This document shows, in pieces, positions 8,786 to 17,881 of a stretch of DNA of 64,000 nucleotides. The notes below the pieces were generated by a model that searched no databases, was not told the origin of the DNA, and saw nothing but the letters and a program-made list of their open reading frames with translations. The translations under genes were made by a program, and so were the position numbers. This DNA is from Nannocystis exedens (GTDB lineage: Bacteria; Myxococcota_A; Polyangia; Nannocystales; Nannocystaceae), in contig NZ_NETK01000001.1 of the NCBI RefSeq assembly GCF_002343915.1, positions 1,426,001 through 1,490,000 on the forward strand. The letters run 5' to 3'. Positions within the stretch are counted from its first letter, which is position 1. Each line of letters begins with the position of its first letter.

Positions 8786-9412
8786 TCAGAAGCGGTAGTG
8801 GAGGCCGAGGCCGCCGCCGTCGAGGCGAGGCATGGGCTGGACCGCGAGGCCGGACTCGCCGAGCGGGAGCCCGCCGGCTCTGCGCTCCCACCGCTTGTAA
8901 CGCCACTGGCGGACGGCCCCGACGAGGCCCACGGTGAACGTGGCGATCTGGATGCTGGAGACGAGGAAGAGGCTCGCGGTCTCGCTGACGCCATCGATCT
9001 CCTGCGCGGCCATGATCGGGCCGGCGAAGGGGATCATCAGCGCCTTGCCGATCTCGCGGCACTGCTCGCGCGTGCCGTTGCAGCCGGTCAGGCCGTCGTG
9101 GACGAGCGCGCCGGTCCAGGCGGCGAGGAGATAGCTCGCGGTGAACATCGAGAAGCCGGTGATCAGGAGACCGAGACCGTCTTCGGGTGGGGCCGCCAGG
9201 GCCGGCGGCGCCCGCGGAGCCGGCAGGGCTTCGCCCATGGGCACCTGCTCGACGATCGCCTCGCGCACATCCGTGGACACATCGTCGGCGGGGTTGTCGC
9301 CACGGGCAGCGAAATCGACGAGGTAGGGGCTGGCGGCGGCGTAACCGGGGACCAGCGCCAGGCCGCCGAGGCTGACGGCGGCGGCGACGGCGACAATGCG
9401 TGACCTGAGCAT
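8786..9412 (-). CDS. Predicted inner-membrane protein with signal peptide
   Basis: ATG 9412 was chosen because it begins a classic signal sequence (MLRSRIVAVAAAVSL... cleaved after AAA); the longer open frame upstream is not protein-like. The mature part starts with an acidic segment. Two hydrophobic stretches follow, at about residues 75-100 and 137-160, separated by a loop with two Cys. The C-terminus is basic and Gly/Leu-rich, ending in a beta-like LGLHYRF that would also suit an outer-membrane strand. No family was recognised. It is convergent with the Cys-rich lipoprotein gene. Confidence 0.7.
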   Translation of the reverse strand: MLRSRIVAVAAAVSLGGLALVPGYAAASPYLVDFAARGDNPADDVSTDVREAIVEQVPMGEALPAPRAPPALAAPPEDGLGLLITGFSMFTASYLLAAWTGALVHDGLTGCNGTREQCREIGKALMIPFAGPIMAAQEIDGVSETASLFLVSSIQIATFTVGLVGAVRQWRYKRWERRAGGLPLGESGLAVQPMPRLDGGGLGLHYRF

Positions 9413-9755
9413 GTGGGCATGCCCTTTCGTCCATGTTCCAGGGATTTTCCAACTTCCAAGGCCTCTATCCATCGTGCTGGATCGAGCTGGCTCGTCGCGC
9501 CGAAAGCACCGAATTGGAGCGAGCGGCCGTCCTCGGCGTCGCTGCGGGCGAGCGCGTGAACGAGGCTGCCGCGGACCGGCACGGCCACCGCCATGCGTGC
9601 CAGCCGATGCCTCGCCAGGAGGCGCCACGCCTCAGCGTCGTGTCGATCGCCGGTCTCACCGGGGCCAGCTCTCGCGGACGGACCGTCGCGGCGGATGGTT
9701 TCGACGCGGAGTCGACCGGCCCGCGGGGCGATCGGCGGCCGAGACCGGACCGCCC
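9413..9755. other. Gap with possible decayed coding on the minus strand
   Basis: In one minus frame about 60 residues look protein-like (EAWRLLARHRLARMAVAV, then FGATSQLDPARW), but they lack a start and are out of frame with the lipoprotein upstream. This may be the lost globular part of that lipoprotein or an unrelated remnant. Confidence 0.3.
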
Positions 9756-10190
9756 TCACCCGTTCGACGGATCCGGCCGAAGGCCCCCGGTGCCGGCAGT
9801 CGTTCCCCCGGTGGTGCCGCCGGTCGCCGTTCCTCCGGTGGCGGTGCCTCCCGTCGTTCCGCCGGTCTCCGTTCCTCCGGTGGCGGTGCCCCCCGTCGTT
9901 CCGCCGGTCTCCGTTCCTCCGGTGGCGGTGCCCCCCGTGGTGCCGCCGGTGTCCGTTCCTGCGGTCGTATTCATGCCATCGGTGTTGCCCGTGCCGGTGG
10001 TCGTGCTGGTGTTGACTGTCGTGGCCGGCGTGTCCGTCGTCGCGGTGGTACCGGTCGTGCCGGTCCCGTCCGTGGTGGTCGTGGTCGTCGTGGTCGACTC
10101 GTCGTCCTCCTCGGGGCAACCCAGCACGACCACCGAAGAGCCGAGCACGAGCGTGAAAGAGATGGTCCAGCGATTGTGCATGGCCATCAT
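9756..10190 (-). CDS. Thr/Gly-repeat lipoprotein, apparently lacking its globular domain
   Basis: The 144-residue product begins with a signal peptide and VVLGC lipobox, then an acidic patch and a Thr tract. The rest is almost entirely Thr/Gly/Ala, including three tandem copies of a 14-residue GGTETGGTTGGTAT-type unit. It stops right after the repeats (LRPDPSNG), whereas relatives carry a folded domain after such a linker. A frameshift within or just after the repeat array is therefore likely; possible out-of-frame coding follows below 9756. As it stands it could only be a lipid-anchored stalk. Confidence 0.65.
   Translation of the reverse strand: MMAMHNRWTISFTLVLGSSVVVLGCPEEDDESTTTTTTTTDGTGTTGTTATTDTPATTVNTSTTTGTGNTDGMNTTAGTDTGGTTGGTATGGTETGGTTGGTATGGTETGGTTGGTATGGTATGGTTGGTTAGTGGLRPDPSNG
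9829..9954 (-). repeat. Three tandem 42-bp repeats in the lipoprotein linker
   Basis: Units at 9829-9870, 9871-9912 and 9913-9954 differ at only a few bases; a partial fourth unit precedes them (9799-9828). Each encodes 14 residues, so changes in copy number keep the frame and would alter linker length. Confidence 0.9.
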
Positions 10191-10409
10191 TCATGAGAGA
10201 TGTGCGAGGTCGCGCAAGGCGGTCCAGGACGAGGTCTCGAAGGCCGGCGCGGGGGCCTGCTCAGCCCGATCCGTCGCGCAGGCGGCGGCCACCTGCGGTG
10301 GGCTCACCATGACGACCAGGGGTATTTTCGAGTTCGCGGTGCTGGTGCGAGCACGGCAATGAGGGAATGGATAGCGAGCTACGCCTGCGTCTTTCAGGCC
10401 CCCCGCGCC

Positions 10410-11639
10410 CTACCCCGCGGAGCTCGCTCGCGCGGCGGCGGAGTCGGGTCGACCCGGCCGGACGCGGCGGGCGAAGAAGAGCGTCGCGAGCAGCCCGATC
10501 CCCGCGAGCGTGCCGAACCCGGCCGAGTACCCGGCGTGGCGGACGACGTAGCCGCTGAGGATGCTGCTCAGCGCCACCCCGAAGCTGATCGCCGCGTACG
10601 TCGTCCCCTGCAACAGGTTGAAGTGACCCGTGCCCTTGCCGAGGTCCGCCATGGTGACGACGAGCAGCACCCCGTAGATCCCGGCGCCGAGACCATCCAC
10701 GACCTGCAGGCCGATGAGCGCATACCTGTTCGACAGCGACGCGAACAGCAGCGCCCGGACGGGTACCAGCAAGAAGGCGATCAGGAACAAACCCTTGCGC
10801 CCGCGATCGGCCAGCCTGGCGGCCACCGGCGCCACGGCGATCATGACGGCCTGGGCGATGATGATGCAGATCGACAGCGCGAGCGCGGAGTGTTCGATGT
10901 CGTCGAGGCCGAGCTTCTGCCCGAGCAGCGGGAGCATCGCCCCGTTGGCGACGTTCCACAGGCACATCGCGGTGATGAAGGCGGCGATGTCCCGGTCGGC
11001 GAGCAGGGCCCCGAGGGCGGCTCGCGTCGAGCCGCACGGGGCGCTGTCCTCCGCGGCCGCGCGCGCGAGCTCGTGGTCGATGTCTCGTTCGCGGATCAGC
11101 AAGGTCGCGCCGACGAGGACCACGCATTGGACGATCGAGAAGTAGAAGATGCCGCGGTAGGAGATGAACCAGCCGATGACGCTGGCGATCACCGCCGCCA
11201 GCAGGTTGCCCGCATGGTTGAAGCTCTCGTTGCGACCGATCCGGACGGGCAGCCGCTCGTGCCCCACCATCCCGAGCGTGATGGCGCCGACGCACGGCGG
11301 GAAGATCGTCTGCGCCAGGCCGAGCGCCACCTGCGCCGCGACGATCGGCGCGAAGCGGGGAAACACGACCACCGTGATGCACGACAGCGCGACGATCGCC
11401 GAGGCCGCCACCAGCAGCAGCCGCTTCCACGGGGTGCGATCGATGAAGCCGCCGACCGGCGCTTGCGCGAGGATCGAGACCAGCGCCGGGATCGCGACCA
11501 CCAGGCCGATGTGGGACGGGTCCCACGCGTGCTCGGCGAGCAGGTAAACCGACAAATAGACGCCGACCCCGTCCTTCACGTCGGCCATGAAGACATTGAC
11601 GAGATCGAGGCCGCGCAGGCTGCGGGTCGACGCACTCAC
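10410..11639 (-). CDS. Major facilitator superfamily transporter
   Basis: A protein of about 409 residues with some twelve hydrophobic segments and the MFS loop 2-3 signature (GGFIDRTPWKR). Charged cytoplasmic loops (ADRGRKG) come in the second half, typical of a proton-driven exporter of small molecules. GTG 11639 is preferred over the upstream in-frame ATG 11660 because GGAGGA (complement of 11643-11648) lies just ahead of it. The substrate cannot be inferred; there is no adjacent regulator or biosynthetic gene. Confidence 0.85.
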   Translation of the reverse strand: MSASTRSLRGLDLVNVFMADVKDGVGVYLSVYLLAEHAWDPSHIGLVVAIPALVSILAQAPVGGFIDRTPWKRLLLVAASAIVALSCITVVVFPRFAPIVAAQVALGLAQTIFPPCVGAITLGMVGHERLPVRIGRNESFNHAGNLLAAVIASVIGWFISYRGIFYFSIVQCVVLVGATLLIRERDIDHELARAAAEDSAPCGSTRAALGALLADRDIAAFITAMCLWNVANGAMLPLLGQKLGLDDIEHSALALSICIIIAQAVMIAVAPVAARLADRGRKGLFLIAFLLVPVRALLFASLSNRYALIGLQVVDGLGAGIYGVLLVVTMADLGKGTGHFNLLQGTTYAAISFGVALSSILSGYVVRHAGYSAGFGTLAGIGLLATLFFARRVRPGRPDSAAARASSAG

Positions 11640-11910
11640 GGTTCCTCCGCGACCCTTCAAGGATGCGCCGTCGGCCGGCGGCGACCAGCGGGCTGCGGCG
11701 CCGTGAGCCCCGGCGCGACGGCCACGCCGCCCTCGGCCGGCGAGCGTATTCCGCGCTGCGAACGGCGCGGTCGGGTCATGCCGTCACTCGACGCCGCGCT
11801 CGCGCGCGGGCGGTCGGAGCTCGAAGCGACCGGACGCCCGCGTCGATGGCGGTCGCGCTCGTGCGTCCAGGACCGTGCCGTGATTCGTGGCCACCGCCCG
11901 CGGCCGCCGC

Positions 11911-12290
11911 TCAAAAATGGCGCCCCGCCCACCGTTCGGCCCACTCGACGATCCGCCGGGTAAAGTCGACGCGGTGGGACGGAGCGCCCTGCTCGGCGAG
12001 GTGGTGATCACCGCCGGGGTAGCGGACCTGCTCGACCGGAGCCTCGCCGGCCCTGACCAGGGTGGCGAACAGCTCCTCGGCTCGCCCGATTGGACAGCGC
12101 TGGTCGTCTTCGCCTTGCAAGCTGAGCGTCGGAGTGACGGCGTACTCGAGGGACTCGATCGGCGACAGCGAATCGTAGCGGTCGCGCGCATCCCAGATCT
12201 CTCACCCTCGTGAAGGGGGTCACGTAAATAGCCGCTGTCCGACGTGCCGAAGTGGGACACGAGGTTGACGACGGGAGCCGACACGACGGC
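11911..12290 (-). pseudogene. Decayed 3' end of an S9-family peptidase (copy 1)
   Basis: Read on the minus strand, one frame gives VVNLVSHFGTSDSGY and another gives GEDDQRCPIGRAEELF...YPGGDHHLAEQG. These are consecutive parts of the alpha/beta-hydrolase domain of acylaminoacyl/dipeptidyl peptidases, with the catalytic Asp region and His in GGDHH. A frameshift near 12200 separates them, and the N-terminal propeller and nucleophile elbow are missing. A second, slightly better preserved copy lies at 28390-28880. Confidence 0.7.
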
Positions 12291-12327
12291 GGAGCCGCGA
12301 CGCCGGCCGCGGCTCCGCGGCTCCGAA

Positions 12328-12501
12328 TCAGTCCCGCGCGCGCCGTTCGTCACGGTCCTGCTCGCGGTTCTCTTGTTCACGCCGGTCGTCCTCCCGCTGG
12401 GCGCGCTGCTCGTCGCGGCGCTCGTCCTGCCGCTCCTCCCGCCGTTCCTGGCGCCGAATCTGTTTCTCGTCCTGTCGACGGTCCTGCTCCTTGTTTTGCA
12501 T
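12328..12501 (-). CDS. Small highly charged Arg/Glu/Asp/Gln-rich protein
   Basis: This ORF encodes 57 residues built almost only of Arg, Glu, Asp and Gln (RRQERREERQDERRDEQRAQ is typical), ending in DERRARD. The pattern suggests a single solvent-exposed helix or coiled coil with balanced charges, possibly nucleic-acid or ribosome associated. The purine-rich GAGGAAAGGG lies a few bases before the ATG and could serve as ribosome binding site. It resembles no family known to me. It may be a genuine small protein or low-complexity debris between two decayed areas. Confidence 0.45.
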   Translation of the reverse strand: MQNKEQDRRQDEKQIRRQERREERQDERRDEQRAQREDDRREQENREQDRDERRARD

Positions 12502-13144
12502 GACCCTTTCCTCGCACGCACGCGCCCAGCACCGACTCGGTGCAGCACGTCGCCTCTCCGTGCGAGCTTGAGCGCGAAGGCGATCGTCAGCAACCCGTAC
12601 AGCCGGGCCCGACTTGCACCGCCGAGCAGGCGCAGAAGGCTCCCCGCACTCGTTCTCACGCGAGGGGAGCCGGAGTGCGCGGCCTCTCGTCCAAGGAGTT
12701 TCCCAGCTCCCTCGCGGCCGGCGTCGCGGCGAGGCGCCGGGCTCGCCCGCTCGCTGCCGTACTGGCAGACCCTAACCCCGGTCGTCGCCGTGGTGCTCCG
12801 AGGCGCCCGGATCGAGCGCTCGCAGGACCGGCAAGAGCAGCGTCGCGGCTGCTGACCTCCTTGCCGATGCCGCCGTTCCGCGCACCCTCATCGAAGGCCG
12901 CGCGCCCGAGCAAGTACCAACCTCGGCTTCAGGACGATCGCCATGACACCCCCTCGATCCATCACGCCTCGTCAGGAGGGCGAGGCGAGCCTTTTACCCG
13001 CGCCGACCGTGGAGGCCTTCGCGCCGAGCGCCGCTCGCTCCGATGCCCGCCACGGACACGAGCACCGGTCGGCTCGAAAGGCGGCGCCTCCGCGACGGCA
13101 CGCGACGACGCGCGACTTTTGAAGCTGCTGGGAGGTTTACCACC
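12502..13144. other. Gene-poor stretch
   Basis: A minus-strand frame at about 12502-12659 has a plausible hydrophobic start (SLLRLLGG, RLYGLLTIAFALKLA) but runs out of frame into the charged small ORF. Nothing else was recognised; a GGAGG at 13131-13135 belongs to the next gene. Confidence 0.3.
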
Positions 13145-13642
13145 ATGCCGTCGATCTTCGATCACCTCCAGGCGGAGCACCAGCGGCTCCGACAATCGCT
13201 CGTTCGCCTCCGCGTCGCCGAGCCGGGCGGCGACCCGCAGCAGTGCTTCTACCGGCTGCTTTGCGAGTACACCGCCTACGCGAGGGCCGAGGAGCACGTG
13301 CTCTACAGCTACCTGATTCATATCCAGAGCGTGCAGCAGCGAGCCATCGAGGGGCTGCAGGAGCACGAGCGGCTCGACGAACTCCTGCGTGAGGCAGAGC
13401 GCGTGCCGTGGGGGGACGCCCGCCGGGACTCCACGATCAATCTGCTCTGCGAGGCGATGTCCCGGCATCTGCGCGAGGAGGAGAGGGATCTCCTCGCGCC
13501 GGCGCGACGGATGCTGAGCGACCGCGAGGCTGCAGGCCTCGGCGCCTGCTTCGTCGCCGAGCGCACCCGCGTCTACCGCGATCTGAGCCGGCTGGACGAG
13601 GACGCGAAGCTCGGCCCGCGGAGGCCCGTCCGCCCGGGCTGA
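13145..13642 (+). CDS. Hemerythrin/HHE-type cation-binding protein
   Basis: A 165-residue all-helical protein with the spaced His/Glu pattern of HHE domains: FDHLQAEH near the start, AEEHVLY near residue 60, LQEHERLDE near 80, and SRHLREEERDLL near 105. These would hold a di-iron or other metal centre, for oxygen, NO or redox sensing in the cytoplasm. GGAGG 9 nt upstream of ATG 13145 fixes the start. The frame is open upstream but not protein-like. It stands alone. Confidence 0.82.
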   Translation: MPSIFDHLQAEHQRLRQSLVRLRVAEPGGDPQQCFYRLLCEYTAYARAEEHVLYSYLIHIQSVQQRAIEGLQEHERLDELLREAERVPWGDARRDSTINLLCEAMSRHLREEERDLLAPARRMLSDREAAGLGACFVAERTRVYRDLSRLDEDAKLGPRRPVRPG

Positions 13643-13688
13643 CTTGGAGGACGGCACCGCCGACGGTCCGCGGCACGCATCGCCGCGC

Positions 13689-13982
13689 TCACCGAGCGCC
13701 GCGCTGATACGTCGTCAGCAGGACGCCGGCGATGAGGCGACTGGTGTCGCGCGGCCCCCTCGCCGAGACCGAACCACAGACCCTTGCGAGCGATGGTCGG
13801 TCGAGCGCCTCGATCCAGCCTCGTGCCATCTCGGCGAGCTCTGCGGCATCGCTCGTCGGAGCGAACTCGAGCGCAGCGCCGACGACGTTGGCCACCGCGG
13901 CCTCCATCATCTCAGCGACTTCGGCGGACGAGAAGCTGTCGAGGTCGACAGCGATCCCCTGGGTGGTGTGAAAGGACGCCAT
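13689..13982 (-). CDS. Hypothetical small acidic helical protein
   Basis: 97 residues with natural-looking composition: an N-terminal VDLDSFSSAEVAEMMEAAV helix, an AAELAEMARGWIEAL helix and a basic C-terminus. There is no signal peptide or known motif. It is convergent with the hemerythrin-like gene, 46 nt apart, and a weak purine stretch precedes ATG 13982. Coding is likely from amino-acid make-up, but function is unknown. Confidence 0.5.
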   Translation of the reverse strand: MASFHTTQGIAVDLDSFSSAEVAEMMEAAVANVVGAALEFAPTSDAAELAEMARGWIEALDRPSLARVCGSVSARGPRDTSRLIAGVLLTTYQRGAR

Positions 13983-14389
13983 GCTCTCATGAGATCATGG
14001 GTCCTTCGATCGTGCCAGGAACCTCCCGCCTCGAGCGCCGGAGCGGCCTCTTGCCGGAGTCGACCGCGAAACGGCGGCTTCGTCGCCTGCCGAGCGCGTC
14101 ATGATGGGAAACCTGATCCAGTGTTTTTCCTAATCTGCTGGCTGAAGGACGCGTCTCGTGGCTCTCTCACGCGAGCGGGTCGCCGACCTTCCGCGCGGCG
14201 AGCCGAAGGCGCTGCCTCACCCGGGTGTACAAGAAGGCGCCGATCCGCCGCGGGGCAGCCATTTGGATCGCCGCGAATCACCCGATCGCACTCGCAGGGG
14301 GCGGTCATCGGGCCCTCGCCGTCGCGGCCGCGAATCACCCGAATGCGACGTGTGTGACGGGCGCTCGATCCATCGCCATTGCAGCGGCC
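13983..14389. other. Intergenic stretch, nothing recognised
   Basis: It contains a short internal duplication (GAATCACCCGA occurs near 14276 and 14333) but no supported gene, RNA or promoter. Confidence 0.3.
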
Positions 14390-17065
14390 TCACGTGCGCC
14401 CCGCCAGCAAATCCTCGAGGTCCTGCGGCGCGGCCGGCTTGACGAGGTGGTGGTCGAACCCCGCGTCGCGGGCGCGGGCCTTGTCGCCCTCCTGCCCCCA
14501 GCCGGTGAGCGCCACGAGGGTCAGGGCCTTTCCCCATGGCTCCTGGCGGATCCGGCGAGCCGTCTCGTACCCATTCATGTCCGGCATGCCGATGTCGAGG
14601 AAGACCAGGTCGGGGCGAAACTCGGGGGCGGCGCGGAGAGCGGCGAGGCCGTCATGCACCACGCGCGTGTCGCAGCCCATGAGCTCGAGGATGTCCGCCA
14701 GGCTGACCGCCGCGTCCTGGTTGTCGTCGACGACGAGGACCCGACGTCGCGCGTGGGCGCGGTCCAGGCGCTCGAGCGGCTCGGCGGGCGAGTCGGGTGG
14801 AGGCTCGACGGTCGGCAGGCGCACGACGAATTCGCTCCCCAGGTCGGGGCCGTCGCTCCTCGCCTCGACGGCGCCGCCGTGCAGCTCGACCAGGCTCTTG
14901 ACCAGCGAGAGGCCGATGCCGAGACCGCCCTGGGACCGCTCGAGCGAGTGATTCGCCTGGGTGAAGAGGTCGAAGACCCGGGGCAACATCTCCGCGCGGA
15001 TGCCGATGCCGTCGTCCTTGACGCGGATTAGCACGTCGCCGCCCTGTCGCTCGACCGTCAGCCGGATATGCCCGCCGTGAGGAGTGAACTTCGCGGCGTT
15101 GCCGAGCAGGTTGGCGAAGACCTGGGCCAGCCGGACCACGTCGGCGACGACGAACACGGGCTCGGGCAGCCCCTCCATCGTGAGCTCGTGGCCGCCGCCC
15201 TCGATCAGCGGTTGGACCGCCTCGAGGGCGCTGCGGAGCACCTCCGCCAGGGCGACGCGCTGCGTTCGCAGCTCGATCCTGCCGGAGCAGATCCGGCTCA
15301 CGTCGAGCAGGTCGTCGATGAGGTGGACCATGTGCCCGAGCTGCCGCTCCATCATCGCGCGCGCCCGCTCGACCACGGCCTGGTCGTCGCCCGCGCGGCG
15401 GAGGATCTCGAGGCCGTGGCTCAGCGGCGCCAGCGGGTTGCGCAGCTCGTGGGCCAGCGTCGCCAGGAATTCGTCCTTGCGCCGATCGGCCTGCTGCAGC
15501 GCCTCGGCTTCGCGCTCGAGCAAACGCTTGGCCTGCTGCGCGTCGGTCCGATCGCGTAAGATCTTGAGGAATCCGCGGATGTCGCCGTGGTCGCGCAGCG
15601 GCACCGTCACGCCGCTGCCCCAGAACCGGCTGCCGTCCTTGCGCAGGTGCCAGCGTTCACTCGCCGCCCGTCCCTCGGCGAGCGCGACGCGCAGCTCCTG
15701 TTCCGGGACGCCCAGGTTTCGCTCCTCGGCCGTGAACAGAATATTGCTGGGTTCCCCGACGATCTCCTGCTCGTCGTACCCCAGGACGTTCTTTGCCCCG
15801 GCATTCCAGCTCGTTACGATCCCTCGCGGGTCGGTGGTGAAGATCGCGTAGTCTCTCGCGCTCTCGATGATGAGCCGGAGACGCTCCTCGCTGCGGGCCC
15901 GCGCGAGCTCGGCCGCCTTGCGAGGCGTGATGTCGCTGACGACGCCGAGCGTGCGGACGGGTCGTCCCTGACGGTCCCGCACGGTCTTGCCGCGCGCGGA
16001 GACCCAGCGGCATCCGCCGTCGGGCCGCTCGATCCGGTACTCGCTCTCGTACACGCCGCTGACGAGGCTGGCCCGCAGGGCCTCGCTGTCCGCCGCTCGA
16101 TCCTCCGGGTGCAGCCGAGCTCGGTACAGCTCGAGCGTGACCGGCGTGTCGGGGTCGAGGCCGAAGATTTCGCAGGTCCGGGGCGACCAGACGACGGCGC
16201 CGGTGAGCAGATTGATCTCCCACTCGCCGAGCTCGGCGCCCTCCATCGCCAGGCGCAGGCGCTCCTCGCTCTCGTGCAGCTTCTCCTGAAATCGCTTGCG
16301 CCCGGTGATATCGAGGCACACGGCGGCCGCCCCTCGCACCGAGCCGGCGGCGTCGAACAGCGGGGCGGCGTTGCCGAGCAGTGTAATCGTCGTACCGTCG
16401 ATAAGGACGAGGTCGAGCTCGGCGTCGGTGACGGGGGCCCCCGTGGCGATGGCGAGCCGCATCGGGGTCGCCTCGATCGGGAGCTCCTGGCCGTCGCGCT
16501 GAAACCTCAGCCATCGCCGCTGTTCCGGCGGGAGCTGGGCCGAGACGTTGCAGCCGGCCGGAGCGCCCATGAGCTGGCAGCCCTGCTTGTTCCCGACGAC
16601 GACGCGGCATTCGGCGTCGCGCGCGAACCAGGCCACCGCCGGCATCAGCTCCATGAGTCGATCGATCTCCTCGGTCCGTTTCCGCAACTCCTCGGCGGCT
16701 CGTCGGGCCACGTCATGGCGCGCCGCATACAGCCGCTCGCAAATGCAACAGATGTAGACGGCTGTGACGGTGAACAGGACGAGTTGCAGCCAGTCGGCCG
16801 TCGCCTCGCCCCGCACCGGCCGGCCCAGCGCGTCGAGAAAGCACATCGCGGCGACGACGCTCAGGAGCCACGCCAGCAGGCCGGGCCAAAGACCGCCCGC
16901 GGCGGCGGCTGCGAGGACCGCGGGGACGAACAGCATCGGCGACGTATGTTCGAGCCGTGAAGGGGCCAGCGCGAGCCGGGCCAGCACCGCGGTCGCGGTG
17001 GCGGCGACTGCCAAGGCGCAGGCCAGCGCGGCGCGCCGTATTCCCGGACTCTGCCGTCGCATCAC
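14390..17065 (-). CDS. Hybrid sensor histidine kinase (membrane, PAS repeats, receiver)
   Basis: The 891-residue product starts with about four membrane spans (residues 10-110) like the DUF4118/KdpD-type sensor region. Three PAS domains with PAC motifs follow (about 140-270, 275-400, 400-530). Next come HisKA with FLATLAHELRNPLAPL (phospho-His near 546) and HATPase_c with N-box NLLGNAAKFT, G1 DDGIGI and G2 GGLGIGLSL. A C-terminal receiver has acidic DD, phospho-acceptor Asp in LVFLDIGMPDMNG, and conserved Thr and Lys. All catalytic residues are present. It should autophosphorylate on His and pass phosphate to its own receiver and perhaps an unlinked phosphotransferase. No regulator gene is adjacent. 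Confidence 0.92.
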   Translation of the reverse strand: MMRRQSPGIRRAALACALAVAATATAVLARLALAPSRLEHTSPMLFVPAVLAAAAAGGLWPGLLAWLLSVVAAMCFLDALGRPVRGEATADWLQLVLFTVTAVYICCICERLYAARHDVARRAAEELRKRTEEIDRLMELMPAVAWFARDAECRVVVGNKQGCQLMGAPAGCNVSAQLPPEQRRWLRFQRDGQELPIEATPMRLAIATGAPVTDAELDLVLIDGTTITLLGNAAPLFDAAGSVRGAAAVCLDITGRKRFQEKLHESEERLRLAMEGAELGEWEINLLTGAVVWSPRTCEIFGLDPDTPVTLELYRARLHPEDRAADSEALRASLVSGVYESEYRIERPDGGCRWVSARGKTVRDRQGRPVRTLGVVSDITPRKAAELARARSEERLRLIIESARDYAIFTTDPRGIVTSWNAGAKNVLGYDEQEIVGEPSNILFTAEERNLGVPEQELRVALAEGRAASERWHLRKDGSRFWGSGVTVPLRDHGDIRGFLKILRDRTDAQQAKRLLEREAEALQQADRRKDEFLATLAHELRNPLAPLSHGLEILRRAGDDQAVVERARAMMERQLGHMVHLIDDLLDVSRICSGRIELRTQRVALAEVLRSALEAVQPLIEGGGHELTMEGLPEPVFVVADVVRLAQVFANLLGNAAKFTPHGGHIRLTVERQGGDVLIRVKDDGIGIRAEMLPRVFDLFTQANHSLERSQGGLGIGLSLVKSLVELHGGAVEARSDGPDLGSEFVVRLPTVEPPPDSPAEPLERLDRAHARRRVLVVDDNQDAAVSLADILELMGCDTRVVHDGLAALRAAPEFRPDLVFLDIGMPDMNGYETARRIRQEPWGKALTLVALTGWGQEGDKARARDAGFDHHLVKPAAPQDLEDLLAGRT

Positions 17066-17528
17066 TGCTGCCAGTGTTGTCCCCCTTCCCGCGCGAGCTA
17101 CCCACGGAGGACAGAGCGCGACTTTCGCCCGCGAAACCCGGCGTCGGGCAATCGACGAGCTCAGTCATGGACGGCGCGTCCGGGCCGAGCCGCGGTTGGC
17201 GCGGCCCATCGCGCGGGTGCGGCGAGGCGGCGTCGATACGCGTCCGACCGGGCGGGATGCGGTGATCGAGCTCCGAGCTCGCCGAATCGCCGGTCGCAGG
17301 CGCTGCCGTCCGTCGGGGCGCTCGCTGCGGTCCCCTGCCCGGCGGGTCACCGGAAGCGGTCGAGCCCGCCGTGAGGTTCGCTCGGGGCATGACGACGACG
17401 CCGCGGCGCGGCCGCCGGGGCGAGCGCGCGGAGGTCGGTGAGCCGGGGGTGCCACGGGTGCGCGGGGGAGACGAGAAGAGCTGGCCCGGGGGCCTCGCGG
17501 GACATTCGTATGTGCGCCGAACGAGTTT
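17066..17528. other. Intergenic stretch, nothing recognised
   Basis: This is the 5' flank of the histidine kinase, rich in CG with no convincing gene on either strand. Confidence 0.3.
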
Positions 17529-17548
17529 ACATGTCCTTCAGGACATGT
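17529..17548. terminator. Perfect ACATGTCC hairpin
   Basis: ACATGTCC-TTCA-GGACATGT has 8-bp arms and a 4-nt loop. It overlaps the stop of a minus-strand coding fragment and resembles the hairpin at 8649-8672, so it may terminate transcription from the right. Confidence 0.45.
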
Positions 17549-17770
17549 ACTGTGGGCAAGACGATCCCTGAAAGGATCTGGAGCCGCCGCGGAGCCGTCG
17601 CCACACGTAGACGTCGATCTGGTTGAACTCGCCCCCCTTCGCGGTCCCGAAGCAGTTGACCCGCCCTCCCGGCACCCGATCGATGTCGAGCACCCGCTCG
17701 AGGGCGAGCCGGACCGGCGGGATGACGGGCCGAGGCTCGGGCCGCAGAGGCTGCCCGCGAGCGTTTGCGG
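17538..17770 (-). pseudogene. Possible C-terminal coding fragment
   Basis: The minus-strand frame ending at TGA 17538-17540 reads naturally (RLALERVLDIDRVPGG, then FNQIDVYVWRRLRGGS, then CPQYMS). It has no clear start; a GTG near 17695 is possible. It could be a small gene or the 3' end of a lost one. No family recognised. Confidence 0.3.
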
Positions 17771-17881
17771 CCGCCCGAACGCCGCGGCCGCCCGGAGGGC
17801 CTCTGGCGGTCCGGACGGAGGTTCAGGGCCGGTCGGCCGTGAGCGTGTGCGCTGGGGTGCGGGAAATGGTATGACCCCGAC

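Noticed and set aside
9829..9954. CRISPR-like array (three 42-bp repeats)
   Set aside because: The repeats are contiguous with no spacers and are in-frame codons of a lipoprotein linker.
10200..11963. 587-residue plus-strand ORF opposite the MFS transporter
   Set aside because: Charged low-complexity translation antisense to a twelve-helix transporter.
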